From NCBI GenBank assembly GCA_025558095.1, contig JAIVFI010000034.1:494394-558393 (forward strand): a DNA stretch of 64,000 nt. Direction: 5' to 3'. The translations under genes were made by a program, and so were the position numbers. The notes under the pieces were generated by a model. That model did not search any database. It worked only from the letters and a program-made list of their open reading frames with translations, and was not told where the DNA came from. Shown piece by piece: positions 10,892 to 20,983 of this stretch (positions within the stretch are counted from its first letter, which is position 1; each line of letters starts with the position of its first letter). The DNA comes from Hyaloraphidium curvatum (taxonomy: Eukaryota > Monoblepharomycota > Hyaloraphidiomycetes > Hyaloraphidiales > Hyaloraphidiaceae).

Positions 10892-12330
10892 TCAGATGCT
10901 ACCCGGCACGGCGCTGCGCCAGACTTCGAGGAACCCGTTCTTCTTCCAGCCCGCCTCGATTCTCTCGCGGCCCGCGTGCCCCTCGTAATCCTTCAGCCCA
11001 TCCTTAAGCATTCCTCGCAGGTCGTCCTCCGAGAGCGGACCGGCCTCGCCGTCGGCCTTGACAAAGTAGGCGGTCTTGGGCTTCTTGCCCTCCAGGACGC
11101 CGTCGGCCCACGCGGCAAGCCGCTCGTGGAGGATCCTGACGGCGGGGAGGAATGCCATCCCCGCGAAGAGGTGCGTGGCGCCCTCGTAGATCTCGAGCTC
11201 GGCGGGGATGCCGGCGCCCGCGGCGCGGAGGTAGAAGAGGGTCGAGTCGTCGCGGAGGCGGTCGATCGCGCCTGTCTGCATCCAGCACGGGGGGAAGGGC
11301 AGCTTGGCGAGCTCGGTGGGGTCGGCGTAGAGCGGCGAGACGGCGGGGTCGACGAGGTTGTCGGCGTACGGCGAGACGTACTCCTTGTCGCCGACGACGC
11401 TGCTGGGGTGGACGCCGGCGACGACGGCGCCGGGCAGGGGGCAGAGGTCGATCACGCGCGAGGCAGGGGTCGAGGCGGAGAGGTCGAGCCAGGGGGTGAA
11501 GCCCGTGACGCCCGCGGGCGCAGGGTGGCCCTCGCGGATGACAAAGAAGGCCGTGGCGAAGGACATGTTGCCGCCGGCCGACATGCCCCCGAAGAAAACG
11601 TTGGACGGCTTGAAGCCCTGCTCAAGCAGCCAGAGGTAGGCCGAGGCGCCGTCGTGGAGGGCGCCGGGGAAGCGTTCGGCGGGTGCGAGGCGGTAGGTGG
11701 GTGCGAGGCAGTAGAAGCCCTTGGAGGCCAGGGCGATGGCGGAGCCGCGGATCTGGGTGGGGTCACCGATCACTGGGTGGGAGGGGATCAGCGAATCCGG
11801 GCCACCAGCATTGCGAAGGGAGGGATCCCACCGTAGCCGCCCCCGTGCCACAGAATAAAGGCCTTTTGCTCCGCCGGCGCCTTGCCGTCCGCCGGGGCGA
11901 TGATCTCGGCCTCGACCGGGTCGGCATCTCCCGAAATCGGGTCGTCCGGGAAAGCGCGCCGCGGAATTTTGACGGTCGAGTACGTCAGGCCGTCGGGCAG
12001 CTTTGGCGCTGCGCCGCCGGCGATGCGGGCGCGGACCTTGGCCGTCGCCGGGTGCGGGGCGACTGGGAGGCATCGGCGCGGAGGCACAGCGAGCTGTCAG
12101 ACCGCCGAGAAACATCGAGAATCGCAGCAGAATGACCCACGGATGGCACCCCAGTAGAGGACCGAGCGGGCAAACGTCTCGAGGAGCTCGCGGCCCGTCG
12201 ACCAGGTCGAAATCCTCGGATCGGTCGACAAAAGGCCGATGGCCGCCAGCGCGCGGCGGCCGACGACGCGGGCCACCGTGGGCCCGATAAGGACGAGCGC
12301 GATGAGCGCCGTCTTTGCTGCAGCCGCCAT
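10892..12330 (-). CDS. HSL-type alpha/beta hydrolase (433 aa)
   Basis: Exons (minus) 12330-12141, 12062-11832, 11772-10892; introns of 78 and 59 nt, both entered in phase 1. An N-terminal hydrophobic segment (MAAAAKTALIALVLIG) suggests a membrane anchor or signal. The oxyanion-hole motif HGGGY spans the second splice junction (about residues 136-140). The nucleophile elbow is GMSAGG (near 204), the acid is in GAIDRL (near 309) and the His in ATHLF (near 339). This layout is typical of the hormone-sensitive-lipase esterase family. The natural substrate is unknown; short acyl esters are the usual family preference. Confidence 0.85.
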
Positions 12331-12960
12331 TTTCGGTGCGGCGGGAGACGAGGGAGAGAAAGTGAGTCGCGGCTAAACTGAAACGTTGCGCGGGCGGCTC
12401 GCCGGCAAGATAGTCAGGGGCATGCTAAGACCCCTGCACCTCTTGCAGGAATCCACTGGCCTTGAAGCTCCACAACGAGATGCTATGCAGCTAGGGTCCG
12501 ACGTACCCAGAATGGCAGTCTCTAGGGCGGCGGACGGTGAAGGCGGGGGACTACGTACTCCTCCTCACGGACCACCGTTGCGATCGCAACAAGCAGGCGA
12601 ATCACAGGAGGGAGCATCAATCCATCGTCTTGATAAGAATCGTAGACTGCTCTGATGCGAGATAGATTCAAACCCTGTCCGCAATGTCCTGGCGGAGGAG
12701 CCGAGCCAGCCCAGTAGAGCCTTCACCTTCCCGATATCGGCCCACGCACCAAATCGACGCCGAACACACGAGCTCGTGGGTCCTACGCGGTGTAGAGACA
12801 TCTAGAACACTCAGTTTTGGTGCTTTTGCCCAGCCTAGGCATCGTTAGGGTTTGAAACATGCCCGACGCTCCCCCACGCACAAATTCCCGTCCGAATGCC
12901 TCCAAACTTGGCCAAGACGCGGATACTTGGTTCGCTTCTGATTGTCGAAATGAAAAAGTT
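12331..12960. other. Intergenic, no gene seen
   Basis: About 630 bp between the hydrolase start and the tRNA 3' end, with lower GC than flanking genes. No supported frame was found. The T-run at about 12951-12955 (minus strand) just past the tRNA would serve as its Pol III terminator. Confidence 0.5.
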
Positions 12961-13075
12961 TGCGACTGGGCGGGCTCGAACCGCCGGCCTTGGGATTGCA
13001 CATAGAGCCGTCAAGCACCATAGCTTGCAAGCCTATATATGAGACCCACGATCTAACCAGCTGAGCTACAGTCGT
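12961..13075 (-). tRNA. tRNA-Met (CAT, elongator) with a 41-nt intron
   Basis: 5' half 13075-13038, intron 13037-12997, 3' half 12996-12961. Acceptor strands ACGACTG/CAGTCGC pair apart from position 1-72. The D arm contains GTAGCTCAGCTGG (box A). Anticodon arm TGGGT-CTCATAA-TCCCA has the T-T 31-39 mismatch also found in yeast elongator tRNA-Met. The T arm GGCGG-TTCGAGC-CCGCC is perfect; T54 argues against an initiator tRNA. The discriminator base is A. The intron sits one base 3' of the anticodon, the standard eukaryotic position. A T5 run follows. Confidence 0.88.
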
Positions 13076-13264
13076 GTACACAACTGCTTAAGGGTGGTCT
13101 GGAGCGTCCTGACCGGTGGTGCCCACTCTCCGGCACTCCGAGTCGCCCAGCCCCACTTCTGCCCACCACCTCATCCAGTACCGGCGCAGCCAGCCTAGGC
13201 GACGTGCAACAGAGTGATTGCTCGGCAAGTGCGGGAGCGGGCCGGGGCGGTCGACGATGACGAT

Positions 13265-13323
13265 CTTGGTCCACGGCAGCGAGCTTGGTCCACGGGCGGT
13301 GAGCTTGGTCCATGGGTCGTCGC
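13265..13323. repeat. Short tandem repeat, about three 20-bp units
   Basis: CTTGGTCCACGG-type units start at 13265, 13284 and 13304, with small differences between units. The repeat lies between the complete tRNA and the right arm of the inverted duplication. Confidence 0.7.
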
Positions 13324-13326
13324 GGC

Positions 13327-13436
13327 GACGCCCTCTAGGGCCGGCATTGCTTTCCCGAAGCTGCGCGACCCGCCTTCCGGGGCTTGGGCATCCTTTCCCT
13401 GCCCCGCCGCTTTCCTGCCCACCATCCGGCAAGCGC
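13327..13436. repeat. Diverged direct repeat of the inner end of the right arm
   Basis: The sequence CCCTCTAGGGCCGGCATTGC with the following ~85 bp recurs at about 13490-13595 with scattered substitutions. The two copies flank the tRNA half at 13452-13483. This shows that the inner end of the duplicated segment was already part of a repeat. Confidence 0.7.
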
Positions 13437-13451
13437 GCAGCCTGTCTGGGA

Positions 13452-13483
13452 ACCCACGATCTAACCAACTGAGCTACGGTCGA
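13452..13483 (-). pseudogene. tRNA-Met 5' half at the inner end of the right arm
   Basis: Mirror copy of 8192-8223 (coordinates sum to 21675). It also ends exactly before the anticodon loop and is followed by sequence unrelated to that after the left copy. Confidence 0.7.
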
Positions 13484-13935
13484 CAAACGACGCCCTCTAG
13501 GGCCGGCATTGCCTTCCCGAAGCTGCGCGTCCCACCTCCCGGGGCTTGGGGCACCCCTTCCTCGTCGCCACCGCTTCCCTGCCCGCCATCCGCGCCCGTG
13601 CTGCCATCTTGGCCATCGTGCACGGGAGCTGAAGTTGGTAACGGCATTGCGCTAACGGTCCATGGGCACTCTTGGCCCTGATGCCTGCTCGGGCTGAAAC
13701 GTCCACGGCCTGTCGCCGCACTTTCGTTGGTGCCACCTCAAACGCCCTGCGGCGATAGCTTTCACGCCAGATCCGCGCCAAGATTCCTGGTTCCTCATGC
13801 TCCAAGGGCCGGATTCTCGCCGTCCAGGGCGGGGTTTTTCCAGAACTGGGCGTAGTCCGGCTGTGCGACCGCGCCCCGCACCCCGCCAACCCTGCGCCGC
13901 GGAAACTTCCACCCGCCAGAACCCCGCCGCGGGGC

Positions 13936-13943
13936 GATATAAG
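13936..13943 (+). promoter_or_regulatory. TATA-box-like element of secreted-protein copy B
   Basis: GATATAAG about 93 bp upstream of the ATG at 14036, identical in spacing to copy A. Confidence 0.5.
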
Positions 13944-14035
13944 ACGCGCAGCACGATGCCAGCTCGGCATCAAAGTCGATCGACGGCAAACCAAACGCGA
14001 TTCCCATACCCAACTTGAACCAAAGACACCGAAAC

Positions 14036-14689
14036 ATGGCCCGCCTCCCCGCCGCTCTCCTCGCCCTCGCCGCCTCCATCCTCGCCTCGATGGCCTCCCC
14101 CGCGAACGCGCAGGACATTTTCCCCACGCCGCCCGCGCCGATCCAGTGCGCCGCCGACACGGCCTTCGGCCTGCCCAACAACGTGCCGTGGTCGCCCTCC
14201 CCGGTCAACGCGCCCGGCATCGTGCTCGGCCCCATCACGCCGGGCTCGTACTACGGCGTCATGGCCAGCAACCTCTCGTCTTTCTCCTCGAACTCGACGC
14301 ACGGCTGCCCCGAGCCCGGCTACGGCGGCGCGTGCGGCACCCAGTCGGGCCAGCTGTGGCTGACGGTGGGCAGCTCGGCCATCTCGGCCGTGTACAACCC
14401 GCTCGCGTCGGGGCCCGTTGTCGGCCGCGTCAGGTCGATGGGCCTGTGGTGGTCGTGCGACAAGCCCGAATCGTGGGATGACATCCGCAAGGGGGAGACG
14501 GTGACGCGCACGTACGACGCGTGCACCGACGAGTACTCGTACACCATCTCGTCGTCGGATGCGGGCAAGGTGCTGCCCCGGTGCGCGGACGGGTACTACG
14601 TGGTCGCCCAGGCGTACGAGTACAGCCTGCCGCAGGCGTGCGAGATCCCGGGGTGCCCGGCCAACTCGACGCATCCCGCGATCGCCTGA
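14036..14689 (+). CDS. Secreted protein of unknown function, copy B (217 aa)
   Basis: The amino-acid sequence is identical to the gene at 6986-7639, with the same signal peptide, cysteine pattern and absence of introns. An in-frame upstream Met at 14015 would put a hydrophilic leader before the signal peptide and is less likely. Identity at protein level, with very few silent or flanking changes, points to a recent duplication or ongoing gene conversion between the arms. Confidence 0.75.
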   Translation: MARLPAALLALAASILASMASPANAQDIFPTPPAPIQCAADTAFGLPNNVPWSPSPVNAPGIVLGPITPGSYYGVMASNLSSFSSNSTHGCPEPGYGGACGTQSGQLWLTVGSSAISAVYNPLASGPVVGRVRSMGLWWSCDKPESWDDIRKGETVTRTYDACTDEYSYTISSSDAGKVLPRCADGYYVVAQAYEYSLPQACEIPGCPANSTHPAIA

Positions 14690-14858
14690 TGGGCATGAAT
14701 TGAGATAATGAGAGACCTATACCCAGCATCCAATTCTCCTCGTCCGCTGAACTGTGTCCCATTAGCAATTGATCGGCGCCTTGAGTCACCCGGAGTTGGG
14801 AGTTCCGCACGGTCTCCCAGCCTCGCAGACTCCGCCTCCGCCCCCCCTCTCCGGCGCC

Positions 14859-16883
14859 ATGGCGAGCCCGTACCTCTCGCAGCGCATCGTGATCGTCGGC
14901 GCGGGCGTGTCGGGCCTCGTGTGGGTGGCGGGCCGTGCGGGGAGGAGCCGCCGCGACGCGCCTGACTCGGTGTCCCGCGCGCGCCAGCACGGCCAAGGTG
15001 CTCCTGCAGGACGGCTTCACCGACGTCACGCTGCTCGAGTCGTACGCGCACCTCGGCGGCGTGTGGGCAAAGGGCCGCGGGTACCCGCGGCTGTCGACAA
15101 ACTCGGTGCGCGGCAACTACTCGCTGTCGGACGCGCTGCTGTACCGCTCGCCCGAGGAATGGAAGGCGATCGGCGGGAAGGACGGCGGGTACTGGGTGTA
15201 CGGCGACGAGATCAGGGAGGGCCTGGAGAAGTATGCCGACGAGTGGCACGTCAGGGAGAGGTGGGCGGACCGGAAGCGGACTCCACCCCAGCTTCCCGGG
15301 CTGAAGGAGCGCGCCGCAACAGGATCAAGTTCAACTGCCAGGTGCTCGACATCTCCGAGGTCCCCGAGACGGCGCCGCGGTACAAGTGGAACGTGCTGTA
15401 CCGCGACGCGTCCTTGGGCGCCGAGACAACGGTCGTCGCGGACCTCCTTGTCGTCTGCACCGGACTCTTCTCGCGCCCCAACGTGCCCCGCATCCCGGGC
15501 CAGCTTCCGACCGACGAAAACGCCTTCAAGGGGCTGCAGCTCCACTCGAACGACGTGGCCAAGGAGGGCAACGTGGAGAAACTCCTGGCCTGCAAGGACG
15601 TGGCCATCATCGGCTTCGGCAAGTCCTCCCTGGACCTGTGCGAGTGGCTCGGCCTGGAGCGCCGCGCGCGCCGGGCCCGCGGGGTGCCCGAGGCGGAGCT
15701 CAACCGCGTGCGGCTGGTGTACAGGCAGCCGCACTGGTTCGTGCCCATGCAGTTCTTTGCCAAGCTCGACTTCATGCGGCGCAGCGGGCAGGCCGGGGGT
15801 TGGTGGCGCAAGGTATGGGTGCCGGGGGAGCCGGATCCCGACGCGCCGCCGGGGACGCTGGCAAAGAAGGTGGAGAAGCAGGGGCGGTCGCAGTCGAGCA
15901 TCGAGAGGGAGAAGATGCTCGGGAGGAAGGTGACGATCGAGGAGGCGATCCGGCTGGGGCACGGGATACCGGAGGGGCACGTGCTCGTGCCCAACCACAA
16001 GTTTGCCGTGGACAGCTCGCTTGGCGTGGTACGTGTCCGGCGATGCGTCGCGCGGGGCCCTTGAGAGCTCACCGCCCCGCTTCTGCCCAGGCCTCGGAGC
16101 ACTTCTACCCCCTCGCTCTCGCGGGCGACGTCGGCCTGGACATGGTCGATGCCATCCACGCCATCGGCACCGACCCGGCCACGGGCCAGGGCTACATCCT
16201 CGCGCGCCCCAAGTCGCGCGACGGCACCCTCGGCCCCCCGACCCGCATCCCCTGCGACGCCATCATCTACGGCACGGGCTTCCACTTCCACTACCCGTTT
16301 TTCTCCCCCGCCATGCAGGCCAAGCTGCAGATCCCGCGGGACAACCTCGCCGGCGCCCCGCGGTTCTTCCGAACCCTGCTGCCCCTCGCCTACCGCGAGG
16401 GGGGCACGATCCTGTTCAACGGCGTGTTCAACTCGTCCTCGTGCGCGTGCAACATCGAGGTCAACGCGCACTGGATCAGCGAGATGTTCCTGCAGGGAGG
16501 GCCGGCGGCGGGCGACAGGGGCGAGGGGATACTGCGGGTGCCGCCGGCGGCAGAGATGGACAGGCAGGTGACGGCGTTCGAGTGGGTTTCCCGCGCGGCG
16601 CGAGATGTGCGATACTGGCTGAACACCGCCGCCTGGTAGCGCGCTGGACAAGATCTTCGAGTCGGGCGGCGGCGCCAAGGAGGGCAAGGTGCACGTGTTC
16701 GGGCGCTTCATCGACTTTGCCGACGACGTGCTGATGGACATGGGCCTCAAGACGGCGCGCAACGCGGCGACGCGGGAGGAGGACTGGGACACGGTGTACA
16801 TGGCGCGGAGCTGGGGCGGGCTGCTCGAGGAGCGCAGGCGGAGGAGGAGGGAGCTGGCGGCGGGGCGGACGGCGAGCCTGTAG
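14859..16883 (+). CDS. FAD-dependent (flavin-containing) monooxygenase (591 aa)
   Basis: Exons 14859-14920, 14988-15260, 15323-16028, 16091-16581, 16640-16883; introns 58-67 nt, three of four with GTGGG donors, all phases consistent. Residues 12-19 (IVGAGVSG) form the FAD dinucleotide fold, and LLES with LGGVWAKG follow as in the family. A second nucleotide fold, IIGFGKSSLD (about 205-214), binds NADPH. IIYGTGFHFHYPFF corresponds to the conserved ATG-containing C-terminal motif. The family hydroxylates soft nucleophiles or performs Baeyer-Villiger oxidation. Substrate is unknown. The basic C-terminus (ERRRRRRELA) has no obvious membrane anchor. Confidence 0.88.
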
Positions 16884-17100
16884 GCGGCGCAGCGGGACGG
16901 GGTATCCGTATCTGCCGGCAAATAGTAAAATGGACACCAAGGAACATTCCTGCGCCGTTCATGGATGCCCGGCCCGGCAGATCCTGGTTCGCTGTGCGGT
17001 GTTCGAATGGAACCCGCCCGGGGGGGCTGGAAGCTGCGCCGCATCCTAGATCCTTCATAGTCCTTAGCGCTGACGGCCGCCGGACACCACACAGACCACG

Positions 17101-20100
17101 ATGCGCTCAGCACTGCTTCCCATCATCATCCTTCTGCTATTGACCGGCGCCTCGGCTGCTCCGCTGAGGCGGCAGACCGGTCCGCCGGCGGCCGCGGGCA
17201 CCACCGGGCTGCGTGCCACGGCGTGCGGCGGCACCTCGCTGCAGCTCTCCTGCAACGGAGGCGTCGTCGTCATCGCCGACGCGTTCTACGGCCGCGACAT
17301 TCCCGGCGAGGCGGCGCTGGATTTCTCGTGCCAGACGCCGGCCAACAACACGCAAGTCGACGACTGCAGCCTGTCTCCGGCGCTGTCAGCCGCCCTCGCC
17401 GTCGACGTCGCCCGCGCCTGCGATGGGCAACAAAGCTGCAGCTACCTTCTGGACGCCAACTTCGAGGCGATGTGGGGCGACCCGTGCCCCGGCGTGCACA
17501 AGTTCCTGCGCGTGTCGTACGACTGCATGGCGCCCGCGCTGTTCGCGCCCGTGCCGCCCGCGCCCGAGCCGCCAAAGTACCCGACGCTGGGGACGCGCAG
17601 GCCGTCGACGTTCGCCGCGGCAAAGTGCCCGCTGGTCGCCGCCGCCGCGGCAAACGTGTCGGCGTCGGCCGCGAACTGGGCGCTGCGCGTCGAGCCCAAC
17701 CCGGGCCCGTTCGGCGCCTACACCGTCGACGCAGTCGATCTGGACATGTCGGAGCTGGACGCGCTGCTGTCGGCCTGGACCAGCGGCCGGGCTTCGATAC
17801 ACACGGCATACAGCCTCAAAGTGCGCGCGGTCAACGTGATTTTCCCCGGCAACACCGTGTCGGTCGGCCACGGGAACACAGCCAACATGACCCGCGTGCT
17901 CATCGAGGCCGCCAACATCGTCGCCCTGCCCGGCAGCGCGCTCGCGGTCTACTCGACAGCGCCGGACCCGGCCACGGGCGAGCGGGGGCCCGACGTTAAG
18001 ATCAGGGCGGGCAGGGTGTTTGGCCGGCTGGACGTGTTGTTCAACGGGATGAAGGCGGGGAGCCCGCTGGTGCAGAGCGTGTCGGGGACCTACAACCGTG
18101 GGTGCCTCCTCAGGCGAGCCTGAACTCGACCTGACCCTACTCCACCCACGACCAGTCGGCCTCTCGGCCTCTACCATCCCCCCCTCCGGCATCCAGTGCA
18201 CGACGTGGGCGATCCAAGGCAGCGACGTCGCCTTCCCCTACGCAGCGATCCCCACCTGCGCGCCCCTCCCCCTCTCGCAGTCCTTTGCCCCCATCTGCGT
18301 CAGCCAGATGGACACCTCCAACCCCGGCAGCCCAGTCGGCCTCAACCTGAACCCCTACTACGGCGCCAGCTGGGCGACCGCCCCGGGCCAGGATGGGCTG
18401 CCCTTCAACACGGACCGGTTCACGTGGGACAGCAAAGCCAACCCGAACGGCGCCTTTGCCCTGGACGCCCGCGTGTTCTACGACGCCGAGGGCACCCCCG
18501 GCAACACATCCACCTCGACCACCGCCTACGCCGGCATCGCCTCGACCGCGGACTACTCGATCTCGCTGTACAACAACCCGCGCGCCGACGGCAGCCTGGC
18601 CCTCATCAGCCAGTGGAGCGCCGCCTTCGACCCGAGCAACCCCCTGCCCAACATGCAGCAGCTGCAGAACGCGACATGCGGCGGCGGATGGCAGGTCGGC
18701 TGGAAAGCCGCGGCGTTCGGAGAGCTCGCGCAGACCCCCGGCGCTGGCATGGCCGACCCATCCTCGTTCCCCGCGCTCCCCTCGCAGATCGCCGCCCTCG
18801 CCTCGGCCTGCGCCGACGAGATGGTCGGCTCCGGCCGGTACGCCGAGGCTTTTGCCTTTGCCCTGGACCTCGGCGAGCTGCTCTCGCTCGGCGCAGCGCG
18901 GGGGGACTACGCTGCCTCGGCCAGCCTGGGCGGCATGTTCGCATCGCAGTCGTCCCTGCGCGCCGACCGGCGCGACCTCGCCATCCAGCCCGTGCCGTTC
19001 CTCTCGCAGTCGAGCATCGACCAGCTCGCCGCCCTGGAGGTGCAGAACCTCGAGGCGCTGGCGGCGCAGGTGGATGCCGTGCGGGACTCGACGCAGCCAA
19101 TCTCCAGCGCGCTGCAGGTAGCCAGGGGTGCGGCGCAGGTGGCCGCCGCGCAGGCGCAGGTCTACCGGGACTCGCTCGGGCTCGACAGGAGCTACGTGCA
19201 GTCGCTCGGCCTTGCCGTGCAACAGCTCAATGCCTCGTTCGCCGAGGCGCACGCCAACCTCAACGCCACTGGCAAGGCATTCATGGATGCCGTGTACAAG
19301 AAGGTGGAGGAGAACGTGTTCGAGGCCGCGTTCGAGCTCGTCTTTGCCATCCTGTCGGCGCTCGTGGGCGGCATCGGCGAGGGGGCGGCAATCGCCAAGA
19401 TCGGCAAGGACGCGGGGTCGCTGGGGAAGCTGTTCCAGGACCTGGAAAAGGTGGCCAACATGCTGAAGGAGATCGGCACGCTGCTGGCAGGGATCAATTC
19501 CATCATTGCGGTAAGCTTTGTGGGCAGCAGCTCGTCTGACACGGCCCGATCTCACCTCTTCCCATGCCAGGCCTCGGTGACGCTCAACAACGCCATCGTC
19601 AGCAACCCGGTCGGCAACACGGACCTCAGCGGGGCTATTGCCTCGGCGCTGGCGGGCAACCTGAGCACCGGCAACCTCGCCTCGCTCGCCTCGTCGGCCC
19701 TCGCGTTCCAGAACCTCCACGACGAAGCCTACATCACCGTCGGCCCCGCCATCAACCAAGGCATCACGGGCGCGTCCGAATACGCCGAAGCCCTGGCCAA
19801 GACCGCCAACGCGGGCGGCGACCTCGTCAAGGCGCAGATCAACTACCTCGCAGCGCAGAACAAGGAGCTCGTGGCGGCGCTCAAGTACCAGGCCGCGCAG
19901 GCCGAGGCAAATGCGCTGCAGGCACGGGCGAACCAGCTCGCCAACGACGAGACGGCTGTGGTGGAGGCGGTGATCGAGATGGAGTTTTCGCTCATGAAGC
20001 AGAAGCTGAGGTCGCTCGGGCTGATCTGGGAGGGTGAGTTTGGCGGCATGGTCTTGTGGCTTCTGGCGATGCTGAAGATCGGCTCCCGTCCAGCCTGCTC

Positions 20101-20827
20101 CGCCTACGAGTTTGCCAAGACCCTCCCCTGCCCGCTCAACTCGAGCTTCTCCTACCCGAACCTGGCGAGCCCGACAAAGTACTTTGCCTACCAGCTGGAC
20201 GCGGCGCTCGCCAGTGTCACCGAGGTGGCCGACCTCGAACAGTGCTTCTGCAACATCTCCTGGGTCATCACCGAGCCCTCCTTCATTGGCAACCTCTCCG
20301 CCAACGGCTCGGCGGTGCTGGACCTCTCGGACCCATGGAGCGACAACGTGCGCGACCTCCGCCCTGTGGACAACTTCCACGTGCTGCGGATGGCGCTCAA
20401 GCCGTACGGCATCCGCCCCGCGGGCACCAACCCCGACCCGATCCTCGCGCTCACCGTCACCTCCAACGGCGAGTACCGCAGCCTGACCACCGACCCGGCC
20501 TCGGGGCAGCGGCTCGTGCAGTCGTTCGTTGCGCCGACCTTCCCCGTGGGGCTGACGCTGCAGCCCACGGACGGGTGGAAAGTGGTCGAGTTTGCCGACC
20601 TGATCAGCGCCGAGACGGGCAAAAACTACGTGCCGACGCCGTACACGCGGTTCCTGATCGAGGACAACCCGCTCGGCTCGCGGTGGGACTGGTCGGGGGT
20701 GTGGGGCGTCCAGATCGAGCTGTGGGGCTTCGGACGCAACTCGTACGGCGGGACGGGCGGGGCGGCGGGGTCGTGCAACGTCTGCCAGACCATCAGCGTC
20801 GGCGGGAGCAGGCCTGGGCGGCGGTGA
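17101..20827 (+). CDS. Large secreted SUEL-lectin-domain protein (1182 aa)
   Basis: Exons 17101-18097, 18156-19510, 19571-20033, 20094-20827. Two introns are 60 nt and stop-free, so retention would keep the frame. A signal peptide (MRSALLPIIILLLLTGASA) precedes a galactose-binding-lectin (SUEL) domain at about 38-142, with TACGGTSLQLSC, CDGQQSCSY and GDPCPGVHKFLRVSYDC. The middle contains long amphipathic helices around a hydrophobic, Gly-rich segment (about 720-745, FAILSALVGGIGEG). The C-terminal part has paired cysteines and ends CNVCQTI. The lectin domain binds rhamnose/galactose in other proteins. The helical part is unassigned; its layout recalls membrane-inserting helical bundles, which is inference only. 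An RVEPNPGP 2A-like motif occurs near residue 196. Confidence 0.8.
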
Positions 20828-20983
20828 TCGGGAGCGGTGGAGGCATCTCATGCAAGGTTGCTTGTGTGCAGCTTGACCTGGCATCGGCTTGTGGGCAAGA
20901 AGCTGGTGAGGCGTCAGGATGGGGAGTAGAAGGCGGACATGGACATTCCCGAAGCGTGGGGCGAGTTGAATTCACTTCCATTC

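Larger units (their letters stand above)
13452..14787. repeat. Right arm of the 1.33-kb inverted duplication
   Basis: Reverse complement of 6894-8223. It carries AATTGCTAAT where the left arm is 6 nt shorter (about 14760-14771). The outer end (14787) lies only 71 bp before the ATG of the flavin monooxygenase gene, so that gene's promoter probably overlaps duplicated DNA. Confidence 0.9.

Noticed and set aside
18137-20884. 915-codon open frame on the minus strand antisense to the lectin gene
   Set aside because: It mirrors the GC-rich codon pattern of the plus-strand gene; composition is Arg/Gly/Val-rich and no motif is present. The plus strand has a signal peptide, SUEL motifs and matching introns.
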